From the NCBI RefSeq assembly GCF_023208195.1, contig NZ_CP060034.1, positions 3,224,001-3,288,000 of the forward strand: a DNA stretch of 64,000 bases, written 5' to 3'. Shown here piece after piece: positions 8,842-19,883 of the stretch. Made by a program: the position numbers and the translations under genes. Each line of letters starts with the position of its first letter. Within the stretch, counting starts at the first letter, position 1. Origin of the DNA: Nocardioides sp. InS609-2. GTDB lineage: Bacteria > Actinomycetota > Actinomycetes > Propionibacteriales > Nocardioidaceae. The notes under the pieces were generated by a model, which ran no database searches, was not told where the DNA came from, and saw nothing but the letters and a program-made list of their open reading frames with translations.

Positions 8842-9551
8842 CTGCTCTGCCCGAAGCGCGTCTCGACGAGACGACGTACGCCGAGCTGGTGGAGATCGCG
8901 GCCCGCTACCCGCAGAAACGGTCCGGCCTGCTGCCGATGCTGCACCTCGTGCAGTCGGCAGCCGGGCGCATCACCCCCGAGGGCATCGAGGCCTGTGCCG
9001 AGATCCTCGGCATCACCGCGGCCGAGGTCAGCGGCGTCGCGACGTTCTACACGATGTACAAGCGCAAGCCGGTCGGCGACTACCACGTCGGCGTCTGCAC
9101 CAACACGCTGTGCGCGGTCATGGGTGGCGACGTCATCTTCGAGCGGCTCAAGGATCACCTCGACGTCGGCAACGACGAGACGACCCCAGATGACGGAGCC
9201 GGCAAGACCATCACTTTGGAGCACGTCGAGTGCAACGCGGCCTGCGACTACGCCCCGGTCGTGATGGTCAACTGGGAGTTCATGGACAACCAGACCCCGG
9301 AGTCCGCGACGCAGCTGGTCGACGACCTGCGCGCCGGGACCGAGGTGCACTCCACCCGGGGCCCGAAGCTCTGCACGTGGCGCGAAGCCGAGCGGGTGCT
9401 CGCCGGTTACACCGACGGCCTGGCTGACGAGGGCCCAGCCGCCGGACCGGCCTCGCTGGTCGGCCTGGCCATCGCCCGCGAACGAGGCTGGACGGCGCCC
9501 GAACCGGCAGCCACCCAGTCCGCACCTGCGCAGGAAGGCGGCTCGAAGTGA
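8838..9551 (+). CDS. nuoE: NADH-quinone oxidoreductase subunit E
   Basis: 237 residues; the 24-kDa thioredoxin-fold subunit holding 2Fe-2S cluster N1a, part of the NADH dehydrogenase module. Ligand segments: [14 protein letters not shown] and [16 protein letters not shown], giving four cysteines. The C-terminal 70 or so residues (Ala/Pro/Glu-rich) extend past the core fold, as in other actinobacteria. ATGA overlap with nuoD. Confidence 0.97.
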   Translation: MTALPEARLDETTYAELVEIAARYPQKRSGLLPMLHLVQSAAGRITPEGIEACAEILGITAAEVSGVATFYTMYKRKPVGDYHVGVCTNTLCAVMGGDVIFERLKDHLDVGNDETTPDDGAGKTITLEHVECNAACDYAPVVMVNWEFMDNQTPESATQLVDDLRAGTEVHSTRGPKLCTWREAERVLAGYTDGLADEGPAAGPASLVGLAIARERGWTAPEPAATQSAPAQEGGSK

Positions 9552-10867
9552 CCGACGTACTCACCCCGGTCCTCACCAACAACTGGGACCAGGACCGCAG
9601 CTGGACCCTTGCCTCCTACGAGGCGCAGGGCGGCTACGGCGCGCTGAAGAAGGCGCTCTCGCCTGAATTCGGAGGGCCCGACGCGATAATTTCCGCCGTC
9701 AAGGACTCCGGTCTGCGCGGCCGCGGCGGCGCCGGCTTCCCCACGGGCCTGAAGTGGGGGTTCATCCCTCAGGACAACCCCAAGCCCAAGTACCTCGTGG
9801 TCAACGCGGACGAGTCCGAGCCGGGCACCTGCAAGGACATCCCGCTCATGATGGCGACCCCACACACCCTCGTCGAGGGCGTCATCATCAGCTCGTTCGC
9901 GATCCGTGCCAACACGGCTTTCATCTACATCCGCGGCGAGGTCCTCCACGTCATCCGTCGCGTGCAGCGTGCGGTGCAGGAGGCCTACCTGGCCGGTCAC
10001 CTCGGCAAGAACATCCACGGCTCGGGGTTCGACCTCGACGTCGTGGTGCACGCCGGTGCCGGCGCCTACATCTGTGGCGAGGAGACCGCGCTGCTCGAGG
10101 GCCTCGAGGGTCGCCGCGGCCAGCCTCGCCTGCGTCCGCCGTTCCCCGCCGTGGCCGGTCTCTACGCCAGCCCGACGGTCATCAACAACGTCGAGTCCAT
10201 CGCCTCGGTGCCGAGCATCATCGACAACGGCGCGGCCTGGTTCTCCTCGATGGGCACCGAGCGCTCCAAGGGCTTCGGCATCTTCAGCCTTTCGGGCCAC
10301 GTCACCAACCCCGGCCAGTACGAAGCCCCGCTGGGCATCACCCTGCGCAAGCTGATCGAGCTGGCCGGTGGCATGCGCAACGGTCGAGAGCTGAAGTTCT
10401 GGACGCCCGGCGGCTCTTCGACCCCGCTGCTCACGGCCGAGCACCTCGACGTACCCCTTGACTTCGAAGGCGTCGGCGCTGCCGGCTCGATGCTCGGCAC
10501 CCGGGCCCTGCAGATCTTCGACGAGACGGTGTGCGTCGTGCGCGCGACGCTGCGCTGGACCGAGTTCTACAAGCACGAGTCCTGCGGCAAGTGCACCCCG
10601 TGCCGCGAAGGCACGTGGTGGCTCGTGCAGACGCTGGCCCGGCTCGACAAGGGCCAGGGCACCGAGGAAGACCTCGACACGATGCTCGACCAGTGCGACA
10701 ACATCCTGGGCCGCTCGTTCTGCGCGCTCGCCGATGGCGCGGTCAGCCCGATCCAGTCGTCGATCCAATACTTCCGCGACGAGTTCATCGAGCACTTCAA
10801 CCACGGTGGCTGCCCGTTCGACCCCGCGGCCTCGACCCTCTTCGCGCCGGCAGGAGCGAACGCCTGA
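9548..10867 (+). CDS. nuoF: NADH-quinone oxidoreductase subunit F
   Basis: 439 residues; the 51-kDa catalytic subunit with FMN, the NADH site and 4Fe-4S cluster N3. Seen: [17 protein letters not shown] (NADH/FMN glycine loop), [27 protein letters not shown], and [12 protein letters not shown] with a later Cys in [11 protein letters not shown] (cluster N3). Oxidises NADH and passes electrons to the NuoE/NuoG chain. GTG start overlapping the nuoE stop. Confidence 0.98.
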   Translation: MTDVLTPVLTNNWDQDRSWTLASYEAQGGYGALKKALSPEFGGPDAIISAVKDSGLRGRGGAGFPTGLKWGFIPQDNPKPKYLVVNADESEPGTCKDIPLMMATPHTLVEGVIISSFAIRANTAFIYIRGEVLHVIRRVQRAVQEAYLAGHLGKNIHGSGFDLDVVVHAGAGAYICGEETALLEGLEGRRGQPRLRPPFPAVAGLYASPTVINNVESIASVPSIIDNGAAWFSSMGTERSKGFGIFSLSGHVTNPGQYEAPLGITLRKLIELAGGMRNGRELKFWTPGGSSTPLLTAEHLDVPLDFEGVGAAGSMLGTRALQIFDETVCVVRATLRWTEFYKHESCGKCTPCREGTWWLVQTLARLDKGQGTEEDLDTMLDQCDNILGRSFCALADGAVSPIQSSIQYFRDEFIEHFNHGGCPFDPAASTLFAPAGANA

Positions 10868-13296
10868 TGACGACCACGCCTGATAAGACGACGCTGGTCT
10901 CGCTGACGATCGACGGCGTCTCGGTCAGCGTTCCTCCGGGCACTCTGGTCATCCGGGCGGCCGAGCAGGTCGGGGTGCAGATCCCGAGGTTCTGCGACCA
11001 CCCGCTGCTCGCGCCGGTCGGCGCGTGCCGCCAGTGCCTCGTCGAGGTGGCGATGCCCGGCCCCGACGGCTCGCTTCGCCAGATGCAGGGCCCGCCCGGA
11101 CGCATGAAGCCGCAGGCCTCCTGCACCCTGGTCGCCACCGAGGGCATGGAGGTGAAGACCCAGCTCTCCTCCGAGGGTGCCGACAAGGCCCAGCAGGGGA
11201 TCATGGAGTTCCTGCTGGTCAACCACCCGCTCGACTGCCCGGTCTGCGACAAGGGCGGTGAGTGCCCGCTGCAGAACCAGGCGATGTCCAACGGCCGCGG
11301 CGAGTCCCGGTACGACGGCGTGAAGCGCACGTTCCCCAAGCCGATCCACATCTCGCCGCAGGTGCTGCTCGACCGCGAGCGGTGCGTGCTGTGTGCCCGC
11401 TGCACCCGTTTCTCCAACGAGATCGCCGGCGACCCGTTCATCGAGCTGATCGAGCGGGGTGCCCTCCAGCAGGTCGGCATCTACGAGAAGCAGCCGTTCG
11501 AGTCCTACTTCTCGGGCAACGCGATCCAGATCTGCCCGGTGGGCGCGCTCACCTCGGCCGAGTACCGATTCCGCTCGCGCCCGTTCGACCTGGTCTCCAG
11601 TCCCTCGATCGCGGAGCACGACGCGTGTGGTGCATCGATCCGCATCGACCACCGTCGCGGCAAGGTCATGCGGCGCCTCGCGGGCAATGACCCCGAGGTC
11701 AACGAGGAGTGGATCACCGACAAGGACCGTTTCGCGTTCGGCTACGCCCGCGCCACCGACCGGCTCACCCACCCGCAGGTGCGCGACGACGAGACAGGTG
11801 AGCTCCGGCCCGCGTCGTGGCCCGAGGCATTCGCCGTTGCAGCACGCGGCCTGCGTGCGGCCGGTGCGAGCGCCGTACTCACCGGTGGACGTGTCACCGC
11901 CGAGGACGCCTACGCCTACTCGAAGTTCGCCCGCATCGCGCTCGGCACCAACGACATCGACTTCCGCTCCCGGCCGCTTTCGGTCGAGGAGACGTCGTTC
12001 CTCGCCGCCCACGTCGCGCTGTCGGGTGGTGTCACCTATGCCGACCTCGAGAAGGCGTCGGTCGTCGTGCTCGCCGGGTTCGAGCCCGAGGACGAAGCCG
12101 GCACGCTCTTCCTGCGGCTCCGCAAGGCGTCGAAGAAGACGACCCGCGTCGTTTCCATCGCGCCCTTCACCACGCGCGGCCTGAGCAAGATGAACGGCAG
12201 GCTGGTGCCGACCGCGCCCGGTGACGAAGGAGCGGCGCTGGCCGCGCTCGCCAACGACGGCGAAGTCGCCCTCGACGGCGGCGGCGTGATCCTGGTCGGC
12301 GAGCGCCTCGCCACCTCGCCCGGTGCGCTGGCCGCGGCTCTCGACCTGGCCGCCACCACCGGTGCCCGGCTCGTCTGGGTGCCGCGTCGCGCCGGCGACC
12401 GCGGTGCGGTCGAGAACGGCTGCCTGCCCAACCTGCTGCCCGGTGGCCGGCCGGTCGCCGATGCCGGCGCCCGCGTCGACGCGGCTGCCGCGTGGGGCGT
12501 CGACTCACTGCCCGACAAGGTCGGCCGTGACGCCGACGCCATCGTGGCCGGGCTCTCCTCCGGTGACGTGCAGGGCCTCGTCATCGGCGGCGTCGACCCC
12601 GACGACACCCGTGACCCGGCCGCCACCCGCGCGGCCATCGAGAACGCCGCGTTCGTGGTCGCCCTCGAGCTGCGCGAGACCGACGTGACGCGGGCCGCCG
12701 ACGTGGTGTTCCCGGTCGCACCGGTCACCGACAAGTCCGGCACGTTCGTCACCTGGGACGCCCTCACCCGCGGCTTCGACGCGGTGTTCGCCAACCCCGC
12801 GTCGCTGCCCGACCTGCGCGTCCTCGCCGGCATCGCCGACGAGCTGGGCACGCCGCTCGGCTTCCGCACGGTCGCCGAGGTCTGGGACGAGATGGTCGCC
12901 TTCGGCCCGTGGGACGGCGCCAGCCCGGCGTTCGACCAGGGCAAGCCGCCGAAGACGACGCGCGCCAAGGCCGGCTCGCTCAAGTTGGCCACCTGGAAGC
13001 AGATGATCGACAACGGCTCCCTCCAGGACGGCGACGAGCACCTCCGCGCCACCGCGCGCAGGCCGGTCGCGCGCCTCGGCCAGACGGCGTACGACGACCT
13101 CTTCGGCATGCTCGACCCCGGCACCGTCCCGCAGGCGACCCTCACCGGCGACCGCGGCGCGGTCACCCTCCCGGTCGAGGTCGCCGACCTGCCCGACGGG
13201 GTCGTCTGGGTGCCTGCCAACTCGTTCGGCAACGGTGTGCTGGCTGACCTGGCCTCACCTGGCAGCACGGTCCTGGTGAAGGGAGTCCGCGCATGA
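10867..13296 (+). CDS. nuoG: NADH-quinone oxidoreductase subunit G
   Basis: 809 residues; the large iron-sulfur subunit. The N-terminal ferredoxin domain has [20 protein letters not shown] (2Fe-2S N1b), then [17 protein letters not shown] (N5, His plus three Cys) and [14 protein letters not shown] with a later QICPVGAL (N4). Where some NuoG proteins carry the extra N7 cluster (CxxCxxxC), this one reads [12 protein letters not shown] with a single Cys, so N7 is probably absent. The rest is a molybdopterin-oxidoreductase-like fold with no sign of a metal cofactor. One-base overlap with nuoF. Confidence 0.97.
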   Translation: MTTTPDKTTLVSLTIDGVSVSVPPGTLVIRAAEQVGVQIPRFCDHPLLAPVGACRQCLVEVAMPGPDGSLRQMQGPPGRMKPQASCTLVATEGMEVKTQLSSEGADKAQQGIMEFLLVNHPLDCPVCDKGGECPLQNQAMSNGRGESRYDGVKRTFPKPIHISPQVLLDRERCVLCARCTRFSNEIAGDPFIELIERGALQQVGIYEKQPFESYFSGNAIQICPVGALTSAEYRFRSRPFDLVSSPSIAEHDACGASIRIDHRRGKVMRRLAGNDPEVNEEWITDKDRFAFGYARATDRLTHPQVRDDETGELRPASWPEAFAVAARGLRAAGASAVLTGGRVTAEDAYAYSKFARIALGTNDIDFRSRPLSVEETSFLAAHVALSGGVTYADLEKASVVVLAGFEPEDEAGTLFLRLRKASKKTTRVVSIAPFTTRGLSKMNGRLVPTAPGDEGAALAALANDGEVALDGGGVILVGERLATSPGALAAALDLAATTGARLVWVPRRAGDRGAVENGCLPNLLPGGRPVADAGARVDAAAAWGVDSLPDKVGRDADAIVAGLSSGDVQGLVIGGVDPDDTRDPAATRAAIENAAFVVALELRETDVTRAADVVFPVAPVTDKSGTFVTWDALTRGFDAVFANPASLPDLRVLAGIADELGTPLGFRTVAEVWDEMVAFGPWDGASPAFDQGKPPKTTRAKAGSLKLATWKQMIDNGSLQDGDEHLRATARRPVARLGQTAYDDLFGMLDPGTVPQATLTGDRGAVTLPVEVADLPDGVVWVPANSFGNGVLADLASPGSTVLVKGVRA

Positions 13297-14687
13297 GCTC
13301 GTCACTGAGTGTTGTCCCGGCGCTGCTGCCGATGGTCGACGACCTGTCGGCCTTCGGCAAGGACCCGTGGTGGCTGGTCATCATCAAGGCCGTCGTCATC
13401 TTCATCGTCCTGGTCGTGCTGACCCTCTTCAACATCTGGTGGGAGCGCCGGGTCGTGGCCCGGATGCAACACCGCATCGGCCCCAACGTGCACGGCCCCT
13501 TCGGTCTGCTGCAGTCGCTCGCCGACGGCGTGAAGCTCGCGCTGAAGGAGGACATCATCCCCAAGGCTGCCGACAAGGTGGTCTTCCTGCTCGCGCCGGT
13601 GATCGCGGTGATCCCCGCGTTCGTGACGTTCTCGGTGATCCCGTTCGGGCCCGAGGTCGGGCTGCCGTTCACCGACCGCACCACGCCTCTCCAGCTCACC
13701 GACATGCCGGTCGCAGTGCTCTTCGTGATGGCGATCGCCTCCATCGGCATCTACGGCATCGTGCTCGGCGGCTGGTCCTCCGGGTCGACGTACTCCCTCC
13801 TCGGTGGCCTGCGTTCGAGCGCCCAGATGATCTCCTACGAGGTCGCCATGGGTCTCGCGCTCGTCGCGGTGTTCCTCTACGCCGGGTCGATGTCGACGTC
13901 CGGCATCGTCGAGGCGCAGACGAGCAACAACACGCTCGACGTGTTCGGGCTCGACATCCCCGTCCCGGGCTGGTTCGCGTTCGTCCTGCTGCCGTCGTTC
14001 GTCATCTACGTCATCTCGATGGTGGGCGAGACCAACCGCGCGCCCTTCGACCTCCCCGAGGCCGAGGGCGAGCTGGTGGGCGGCTTCCACACTGAATACT
14101 CCAGCCTGAAGTTCGCGCTGTTCTTCCTGGCCGAGTACATCAACATGGCGACCGTCTCCGCGCTGGCCACCACCTTGTTCCTGGGCGGCTGGCGCGCGCC
14201 GTGGCCGATCTCGATCTGGGACGGCGCCAACGAGGGCTACTGGCCCGTGCTGTGGTTCTTCGGCAAGGTCCTCGCCTTCATCTTCTTCTTCATCTGGCTG
14301 CGTGGCTCGCTGCCGCGGCTGCGCTACGACCAGTTCATGGCGTTCGGATGGAAGGTGCTCATCCCGGCCTCCCTGCTGTGGATCGTCGCGGTCGCGACCA
14401 TCCGCGTGCTCTCGGGCTCCGAGGACCTCGACCAGCGCTACGTGCTGGGTGTCATCGGCGTGCTGTTCGCGATCTTCCTGGTGATGTTCTTCGTCGGCGA
14501 CGTGCTCGACAAGCGGAAGGACGCCGACCTCGACGACGAGCCGGCTGCCCCGGTCGACCCGTACGCCGGTGGCTTCCCGGTGCCGCCGATGCCCGAAGGC
14601 GGCCCCGTTCGCGGCGCTGCCGTCCCGCTCACCTTCCGCACGACCACGACGGCGGCCTCTGTGACCGCCGATGGTGAGGAGATCTGA
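13293..14687 (+). CDS. nuoH: NADH-quinone oxidoreductase subunit H
   Basis: 464 residues, longer than the usual 330-420 because of a polar C-terminal tail of about 50 residues (Asp/Pro/Ala-rich). It has about eight membrane helices and forms the quinone entry channel. Family motifs: [53 protein letters not shown] (acidic residues of the E channel), [28 protein letters not shown] overlap with nuoG. Confidence 0.97.
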   Translation: MSSSLSVVPALLPMVDDLSAFGKDPWWLVIIKAVVIFIVLVVLTLFNIWWERRVVARMQHRIGPNVHGPFGLLQSLADGVKLALKEDIIPKAADKVVFLLAPVIAVIPAFVTFSVIPFGPEVGLPFTDRTTPLQLTDMPVAVLFVMAIASIGIYGIVLGGWSSGSTYSLLGGLRSSAQMISYEVAMGLALVAVFLYAGSMSTSGIVEAQTSNNTLDVFGLDIPVPGWFAFVLLPSFVIYVISMVGETNRAPFDLPEAEGELVGGFHTEYSSLKFALFFLAEYINMATVSALATTLFLGGWRAPWPISIWDGANEGYWPVLWFFGKVLAFIFFFIWLRGSLPRLRYDQFMAFGWKVLIPASLLWIVAVATIRVLSGSEDLDQRYVLGVIGVLFAIFLVMFFVGDVLDKRKDADLDDEPAAPVDPYAGGFPVPPMPEGGPVRGAAVPLTFRTTTTAASVTADGEEI

Positions 14688-15274
14688 TGGCCGAGCCTGA
14701 GTCGAAGACCCTGAAGGAGCAGTTCTGGGACCCCGTTGCGGGTTTCGGCGTGACGTTCCGGACGATGTTCAAGAAGGTCGTCACCGAGCAGTACCCCTTC
14801 GAGAAGATGCCGACGGCACCGCGCTTCCACGGCCGGCACCAGCTGAACCGCTGGCCCGACGGCCTCGAGAAGTGCATCGGCTGCGAGCTGTGCGCCTGGG
14901 CCTGCCCGGCCGACGCGATCTACGTCGAGGGCGGGTCCAACTCCGACGCCCCCGACGGCGAGCGGTACAGCCCCGGTGAGCGCTACGGCGCCGTCTACCA
15001 GATCAACTACCTGCGCTGCATCCTCTGCGGCCTGTGCATCGAGGCGTGCCCGACCCGTGCGCTGACGATGACCAACGAGTACGAGCTGGCCGACAACAAC
15101 CGGGCCGACCTGATCTACGAGAAGAGCGACCTACTGGCCCCGCTGCTTCCCGGCATGGAGCAGCCTCCGCACGCGATGCGCCTGGGCACCGACGAGGGCG
15201 ACTACTACCGCGGCAACTTCTCCGGTCCCGGGTCCGCACCCGAGCCGGGCGCCCCGGTGGGAGGTGCGCACTGA
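14687..15274 (+). CDS. nuoI: NADH-quinone oxidoreductase subunit I
   Basis: 195 residues; an 8Fe ferredoxin-like subunit carrying clusters N6a and N6b. Both motifs are complete: [16 protein letters not shown] and [18 protein letters not shown]. It conducts electrons from NuoG toward NuoB. Amphipathic N-terminal helix ([17 protein letters not shown]) for membrane docking. Single-base overlap with nuoH. Confidence 0.98.
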   Translation: MAEPESKTLKEQFWDPVAGFGVTFRTMFKKVVTEQYPFEKMPTAPRFHGRHQLNRWPDGLEKCIGCELCAWACPADAIYVEGGSNSDAPDGERYSPGERYGAVYQINYLRCILCGLCIEACPTRALTMTNEYELADNNRADLIYEKSDLLAPLLPGMEQPPHAMRLGTDEGDYYRGNFSGPGSAPEPGAPVGGAH

Positions 15275-16089
15275 TGGCCTTCTGGATCCTCGCCCCGATC
15301 ATGGTGATCGCCGCTCTCGGCATCCTGTTCGTCCGCAAGGCGGTGCACGCCGCGCTGCTGCTGGCCGTCGTGATGATCAGCCTCGCCATCCTGTACGCCG
15401 TACTCGACGCGCCGTTCCTCTTCGCCGTGCAGATCATCGTCTACACCGGCGCCATCTTGATGCTGTTCCTCTTCGTGCTGATGCTCGTCGGCGTCGACGC
15501 CTCCGACTCGGTGGTCGAGACGATCAGGGGCCAGCGGGTGATGGCCATCGTGGCCGGCCTGGTGCTCGGACTCGTCCTGGTCATCGGCCTGGGCCAGATC
15601 TCGCTCGGCACGGTCGTCGGTCTCGACGACGCCAACGAGGGTGGCAACATCCAGTCGCTAGCCAACATCCTGTTCGGTCGCTACGTCTTCGCGTTCGAGG
15701 CCACCAGCGCGCTGCTCATCACCGCCGCCATCGGCGCGATGGTGCTCGCCCACCGCGAGCGCCTCGAGCCGAAGGCCACGCAGGCCTCGATGGCGGCCCG
15801 CCGGATGCAGGACTACGCCACCACCGGCAAGCACCCTGGCCCGCTGCCCTCGCCCGGTGTCTACGCGCGTCACAACGCCGTCGACACCCCGGCTCTGCTG
15901 CCCGACGGCACCGCGTCGGAGATCTCGATCTCCCGCGTGCTCGCGGCCCGGGGCACGGTGCGCTCGGCGCCCGCCATGGTCGACGACATCACCGAGGTGC
16001 AGCGCCAGCTCGGCATCGACTCGAAGAGGATGCCCGAGACCGGTGGCAAGACCGGCGCCCCTGCCAACACCGAGGAGGACGAGCGATGA
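15274..16089 (+). CDS. nuoJ: NADH-quinone oxidoreductase subunit J
   Basis: 271 residues; membrane-arm subunit with five helices, including [24 protein letters not shown] and [20 protein letters not shown], the helix-3 region with a pi-bulge. The final 100 residues are a hydrophilic tail (with [19 protein letters not shown] and a [11 protein letters not shown] segment), so the protein is clearly longer than the 165-200 residues of proteobacterial NuoJ. Long tails are known in actinobacteria. Start shares a base with the nuoI stop. Confidence 0.95.
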   Translation: MAFWILAPIMVIAALGILFVRKAVHAALLLAVVMISLAILYAVLDAPFLFAVQIIVYTGAILMLFLFVLMLVGVDASDSVVETIRGQRVMAIVAGLVLGLVLVIGLGQISLGTVVGLDDANEGGNIQSLANILFGRYVFAFEATSALLITAAIGAMVLAHRERLEPKATQASMAARRMQDYATTGKHPGPLPSPGVYARHNAVDTPALLPDGTASEISISRVLAARGTVRSAPAMVDDITEVQRQLGIDSKRMPETGGKTGAPANTEEDER

Positions 16090-16379
16090 ACGAGTACGTC
16101 GTCCTCTCGGCCATCCTGTTCACGATCGGCTGCATCGGGGTGCTCACCCGGCGCAACGCCATCGTGGTGTTCATGTGCGTCGAGCTGATGCTCAACGCCA
16201 GCAACCTGGCCTTCGTCACCTTCGCCAAGCAGCACGGCAACCTCGACGGCCAGATCGCCGCCTTCTTCGTGATGGTGGTCGCTGCGGCCGAGGTCGTCAT
16301 CGGGCTCGCGATCATCATGACCATCTTCCGGACCCGTCGCTCGGCCTCGGTCGACGACGCCAGCCTGCTGAAGTACTGA
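16086..16379 (+). CDS. nuoK: NADH-quinone oxidoreductase subunit K
   Basis: 97 residues with three membrane helices. The conserved buried glutamates of the proton path are present in [14 protein letters not shown] and in [13 protein letters not shown]. Homologous to MrpC of antiporters. ATGA overlap with nuoJ and 13 bases before nuoL. Confidence 0.97.
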   Translation: MNEYVVLSAILFTIGCIGVLTRRNAIVVFMCVELMLNASNLAFVTFAKQHGNLDGQIAAFFVMVVAAAEVVIGLAIIMTIFRTRRSASVDDASLLKY

Positions 16380-16392
16380 GGGGTCTGCGCAC

Positions 16393-18345
16393 ATGTCCAT
16401 CGCACTCCAAGAGACCATCCCTGTGGTCGACCCGACCGCAGCTGACGGGATCTTCTCCCTGCTGTGGCTGGTGATCGCGCTCCCGCTTGCCGGCGCCGTG
16501 ATCCTCCTCGTCGGCGGACCCCTCACCCGGTCGACGGGCAAGAGCGCCCTCGACCGCTGGGGGCACCTGCTCGGCACCGCCACCGCCGTCGGATCCTTCC
16601 TGCTCAGCCTGGCGTTGTTCGTCACGCTGCTGGGCCGGGGTGAGGAGGAGCGGCAGGTCGGCCAGCACCTCTACACCTGGTTCCAGGCGGGCGGCCTGGA
16701 CGTCGGCATGGACCTGCTCTACGACCCGCTCTCGGCGGTGTTCCTGCTGCTGATCACCGGTGTGGGCTCGCTGATCCACGTCTACTCCGTCGGCTACATG
16801 GAGCACGACGAGCGTCGTCGCCGATTCTTCGGCTACCTCAACCTGTTCGTCGCCGCCATGCTGATGCTGGTGCTGTCGGCCAATTTCCTCGGCCTGTTCC
16901 TCGGCTGGGAGGGGGTCGGCCTCGCGTCGTACCTGCTGATCGGCTTCTGGCAGCACAAGCACTCCGCCGCTGCCGCAGCCAAGAAGGCGTTCGTCGTCAA
17001 CCGCGTCGGTGACATCGGCCTGTCGCTGGCGATCGCGCTGATGTTCGCGACGTTCGGCACCACCGACTTCTCCGGCATCAGCGCAGCTGCGGGTGGCGCC
17101 TCCGAAGGCACCCTCACCGCGATCGGCCTGCTGCTCCTGCTCGGCGCGTGCGGCAAGTCGGCCCAGGTCCCGCTGCAGTCCTGGCTCCTCGACGCCATGG
17201 AGGGCCCGACCCCGGTGTCGGCGCTCATCCACGCCGCGACGATGGTCACCGCCGGCGTCTACCTCGTCACCCGCTCCAACTTCATCTTCGAGCTCGCGCC
17301 CACGGCGCAGACCGCGGTCGTCGTCGTAGGTGTCGTCACGCTGCTGTGGGGTGCGGTCATCGGTTGTGCCAAGGACGACATCAAGAAGGCGCTGGCCGGC
17401 TCGACCATGAGCCAGATCGGCTACATGATGCTGGCCGCTGGCCTCGGCACCGCGGGCTACCCGTTCGCGATCTTCCACCTGCTGACGCATGGCTTCTTCA
17501 AGGCCAACATGTTCCTCGGCGCCGGCTCGGTCATGCACGGCATGAACGACGACGTCGACATGCGGCACTACGGCGCGCTCAGCAAGGCGATGCCGGTGAC
17601 GTTCCTGACGTTCTCGATGGGCTACCTCGCCATCATCGGCTTCCCGGGCTTCTCAGGCTTCTGGTCGAAGGACAAGATCATCGAGACCGCGCTCGCCGAC
17701 AACTGGGTCGTCGGGCTGTGCGCCCTGGCCGGTGCCGGCATCACCGCGTTCTACATGACCCGGTTGATGCTGATGACCTTCTTCGGCGAGAAGCGCTGGG
17801 AGAATGGCGTGCACCCGCACGAGTCGCCGCGCGTCATGACGGTCCCGCTCATGGTGCTCGCCGCGCTGTCCGTGCTGGGCGGTGTGCTGCTGCTCGGTGA
17901 GTGGATCGTCGACTGGCTCAGCCCGGTGACCGGAGTCGCCGAGCACCACGAGCCGCCGCTGCCCGCACTCGTCATCACCCTGCTGGCCGTCGCCGTCGTG
18001 GCCGTCGGCGTGGCCGTCGCCTGGCTGCTCGTCGGTCGCCGCGACGTGCCGCGCACTGCTCCGCAGGACGTCTCCTTCGCCACCCGGGCCGCCCGCGCCG
18101 ACATCTACGGCGACGCGATCAATGACGCGTTCGTGGTGCAGCCTGGCTCACGTCTCGTCAGTGGGCTCACCACCATGGACCGGGTCGGCATCGACGGTGC
18201 CGTCGAGGGTGGTGCCGCAACGCTCGGCGGGCTCTCGGGCGTGCTCCGCCGGGTCCAGAACGGCTACGTCCGGTCCTACGCACTCTCCCTGCTCGGCGGC
18301 GTCCTGCTCGTCGTACTCGCACTGCTGGCGGTGAACCTCGCATGA
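16393..18345 (+). CDS. nuoL: NADH-quinone oxidoreductase subunit L
   Basis: 650 residues; the distal antiporter-like proton pump with about 14 core membrane helices plus the C-terminal lateral helix and anchor. Seen: [18 protein letters not shown] (key Glu of TM5), [31 protein letters not shown] (TM7/8 with Lys and His), [24 protein letters not shown] and [14 protein letters not shown]. The GAGGGG site sits 9 bases before the ATG; this is one of only two junctions in the operon (with nuoA-nuoB) without an overlap. Confidence 0.98.
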   Translation: MSIALQETIPVVDPTAADGIFSLLWLVIALPLAGAVILLVGGPLTRSTGKSALDRWGHLLGTATAVGSFLLSLALFVTLLGRGEEERQVGQHLYTWFQAGGLDVGMDLLYDPLSAVFLLLITGVGSLIHVYSVGYMEHDERRRRFFGYLNLFVAAMLMLVLSANFLGLFLGWEGVGLASYLLIGFWQHKHSAAAAAKKAFVVNRVGDIGLSLAIALMFATFGTTDFSGISAAAGGASEGTLTAIGLLLLLGACGKSAQVPLQSWLLDAMEGPTPVSALIHAATMVTAGVYLVTRSNFIFELAPTAQTAVVVVGVVTLLWGAVIGCAKDDIKKALAGSTMSQIGYMMLAAGLGTAGYPFAIFHLLTHGFFKANMFLGAGSVMHGMNDDVDMRHYGALSKAMPVTFLTFSMGYLAIIGFPGFSGFWSKDKIIETALADNWVVGLCALAGAGITAFYMTRLMLMTFFGEKRWENGVHPHESPRVMTVPLMVLAALSVLGGVLLLGEWIVDWLSPVTGVAEHHEPPLPALVITLLAVAVVAVGVAVAWLLVGRRDVPRTAPQDVSFATRAARADIYGDAINDAFVVQPGSRLVSGLTTMDRVGIDGAVEGGAATLGGLSGVLRRVQNGYVRSYALSLLGGVLLVVLALLAVNLA

Positions 18346-19883
18346 ACGACTTTCCCTGGTTGACAACACTGATCCTGATCCCGTTGGTCGGTGCTGTCGT
18401 CACGGCGTTCCTGCCGAGCGGCCCGCGCGAGCCGCTGGCCAAGCAGGTCGGCCTCGGCTTCGCCGTGCTGGCGCTGGTGCCGGCCGTGATCGTGGCCGCC
18501 GACTTCTCGGCCGGCGGCGGCTTCCAGTCGACGGAGCAGCACGAGTGGATCGGCGCGTTCGGCGCCAACTACGCCGTCGGTGTCGACGGCCTTGGCCTGC
18601 TGATGGTGCTGCTGACCGTCGTACTCATCCCGATCGTGATGCTCGCGTCATGGCGTGACTCCGACGAGGGCAACACCAAGACGTTCTTCGCCTGGACCCT
18701 CGCGCTCGAGGCGATGAGCCTCGCGGTGTTCACCGCGACCGACGTGTTCCTCTTCTACGTCGTCTTCGAGGCGACGCTGATCCCGGCGTACTTCCTGATC
18801 GGGGGGTTCGGCCGCACGGGTCGCGGCCGCGCCGCCACGAAGTTCCTGATCTACCAGCTCGCCGGCGGACTGGTGATGCTCGGTTCGGTGATCGGCCTGT
18901 ACGTCGTCTCCGCCAACCAGGGCACGCCGTCCTACCTGATCACCGACCTGGCCGCCCTCGACATCTCCGGCGACACGCAGAAGTGGCTGTTCGTCGGGTT
19001 CTTCATCGCGTTCGCGATCAAGGCGCCGATGTTCCCGGTGCACACCTGGCTGGCCGACACGACCGAGAAGGCGACCACCGGCACGTCGGTGCTGCTTGTC
19101 TGCATCCTCGACAAGATCGGCACGTTCGGCATGCTGCGGTTCTGCCTCGGGCTGCTGCCCGACGCGTCGCGGTGGGCCACGCCGGTCGTCGTCGTGCTCG
19201 CCCTGATCTCCATCGTGTACGGCGCGCTGGTGGCCATCGGCCAGGACGACCTCCTGCGCCTGATCGGTCTCACGTCGCTGTCGCACTTCGGCTTCATCGT
19301 GCTCGGCATCTTCGTGTTCTCCACGCAGGGCGGCACCGGCGCGATCCTCTACATGGTCAACCACGGCATCGCCACCGCGGCGCTGTTCATCGTGGCGGGC
19401 TACCTGATCCGTCGTCGCGGCACCTCGCTGATCAGCCAGATGGGCGGCATCGAGAAGAAGGCACCGGTCCTGGCCGGGCTGTTCCTCATCGCCGGTCTCG
19501 CCGCGTGCGGTCTGCCGGGTCTCTCGCCGTTCGTGTCCGAGATGCTGGTGATCATCGCCGCGTTCGGACACAGCTGGTGGGCGGGCGCAGTCGCCGTCAC
19601 CGCGATCGTGCTGTCCGCGGTCTACGTGCTGTGGCTGTACCAACGCGCCTTCACCGGCCCGGTGCTGCCCGAGGGCGAGGCCGTCACCGACCTCGACCGC
19701 CGTGAGGTGGGCACACTCGCGCCGCTGATGCTGGCGCTCGTGCTCTTCGGCTTCTACCCGATGCCGCTGCTCGACATCATCAACCCCAACGTCGAGACGA
19801 CGCTGACACACGTCGGGGTCAACGACGAGGCGCCGACCGTGCCCGCCGCTGACGACGACGTCGCCGAGGGAGCTCACCCGTGA
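18342..19883 (+). CDS. nuoM: NADH-quinone oxidoreductase subunit M
   Basis: 513 residues; an antiporter-like proton-translocating subunit with 14 membrane helices. Seen: [20 protein letters not shown] (TM5 Glu), [22 protein letters not shown] (TM7 Lys and following helix), [15 protein letters not shown] and [19 protein letters not shown]. The HTWL-D-T-KA pattern and the discontinuous TM12 Glu (SEML) identify M rather than N or L. ATGA overlap with nuoL. Confidence 0.97.
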   Translation: MNDFPWLTTLILIPLVGAVVTAFLPSGPREPLAKQVGLGFAVLALVPAVIVAADFSAGGGFQSTEQHEWIGAFGANYAVGVDGLGLLMVLLTVVLIPIVMLASWRDSDEGNTKTFFAWTLALEAMSLAVFTATDVFLFYVVFEATLIPAYFLIGGFGRTGRGRAATKFLIYQLAGGLVMLGSVIGLYVVSANQGTPSYLITDLAALDISGDTQKWLFVGFFIAFAIKAPMFPVHTWLADTTEKATTGTSVLLVCILDKIGTFGMLRFCLGLLPDASRWATPVVVVLALISIVYGALVAIGQDDLLRLIGLTSLSHFGFIVLGIFVFSTQGGTGAILYMVNHGIATAALFIVAGYLIRRRGTSLISQMGGIEKKAPVLAGLFLIAGLAACGLPGLSPFVSEMLVIIAAFGHSWWAGAVAVTAIVLSAVYVLWLYQRAFTGPVLPEGEAVTDLDRREVGTLAPLMLALVLFGFYPMPLLDIINPNVETTLTHVGVNDEAPTVPAADDDVAEGAHP

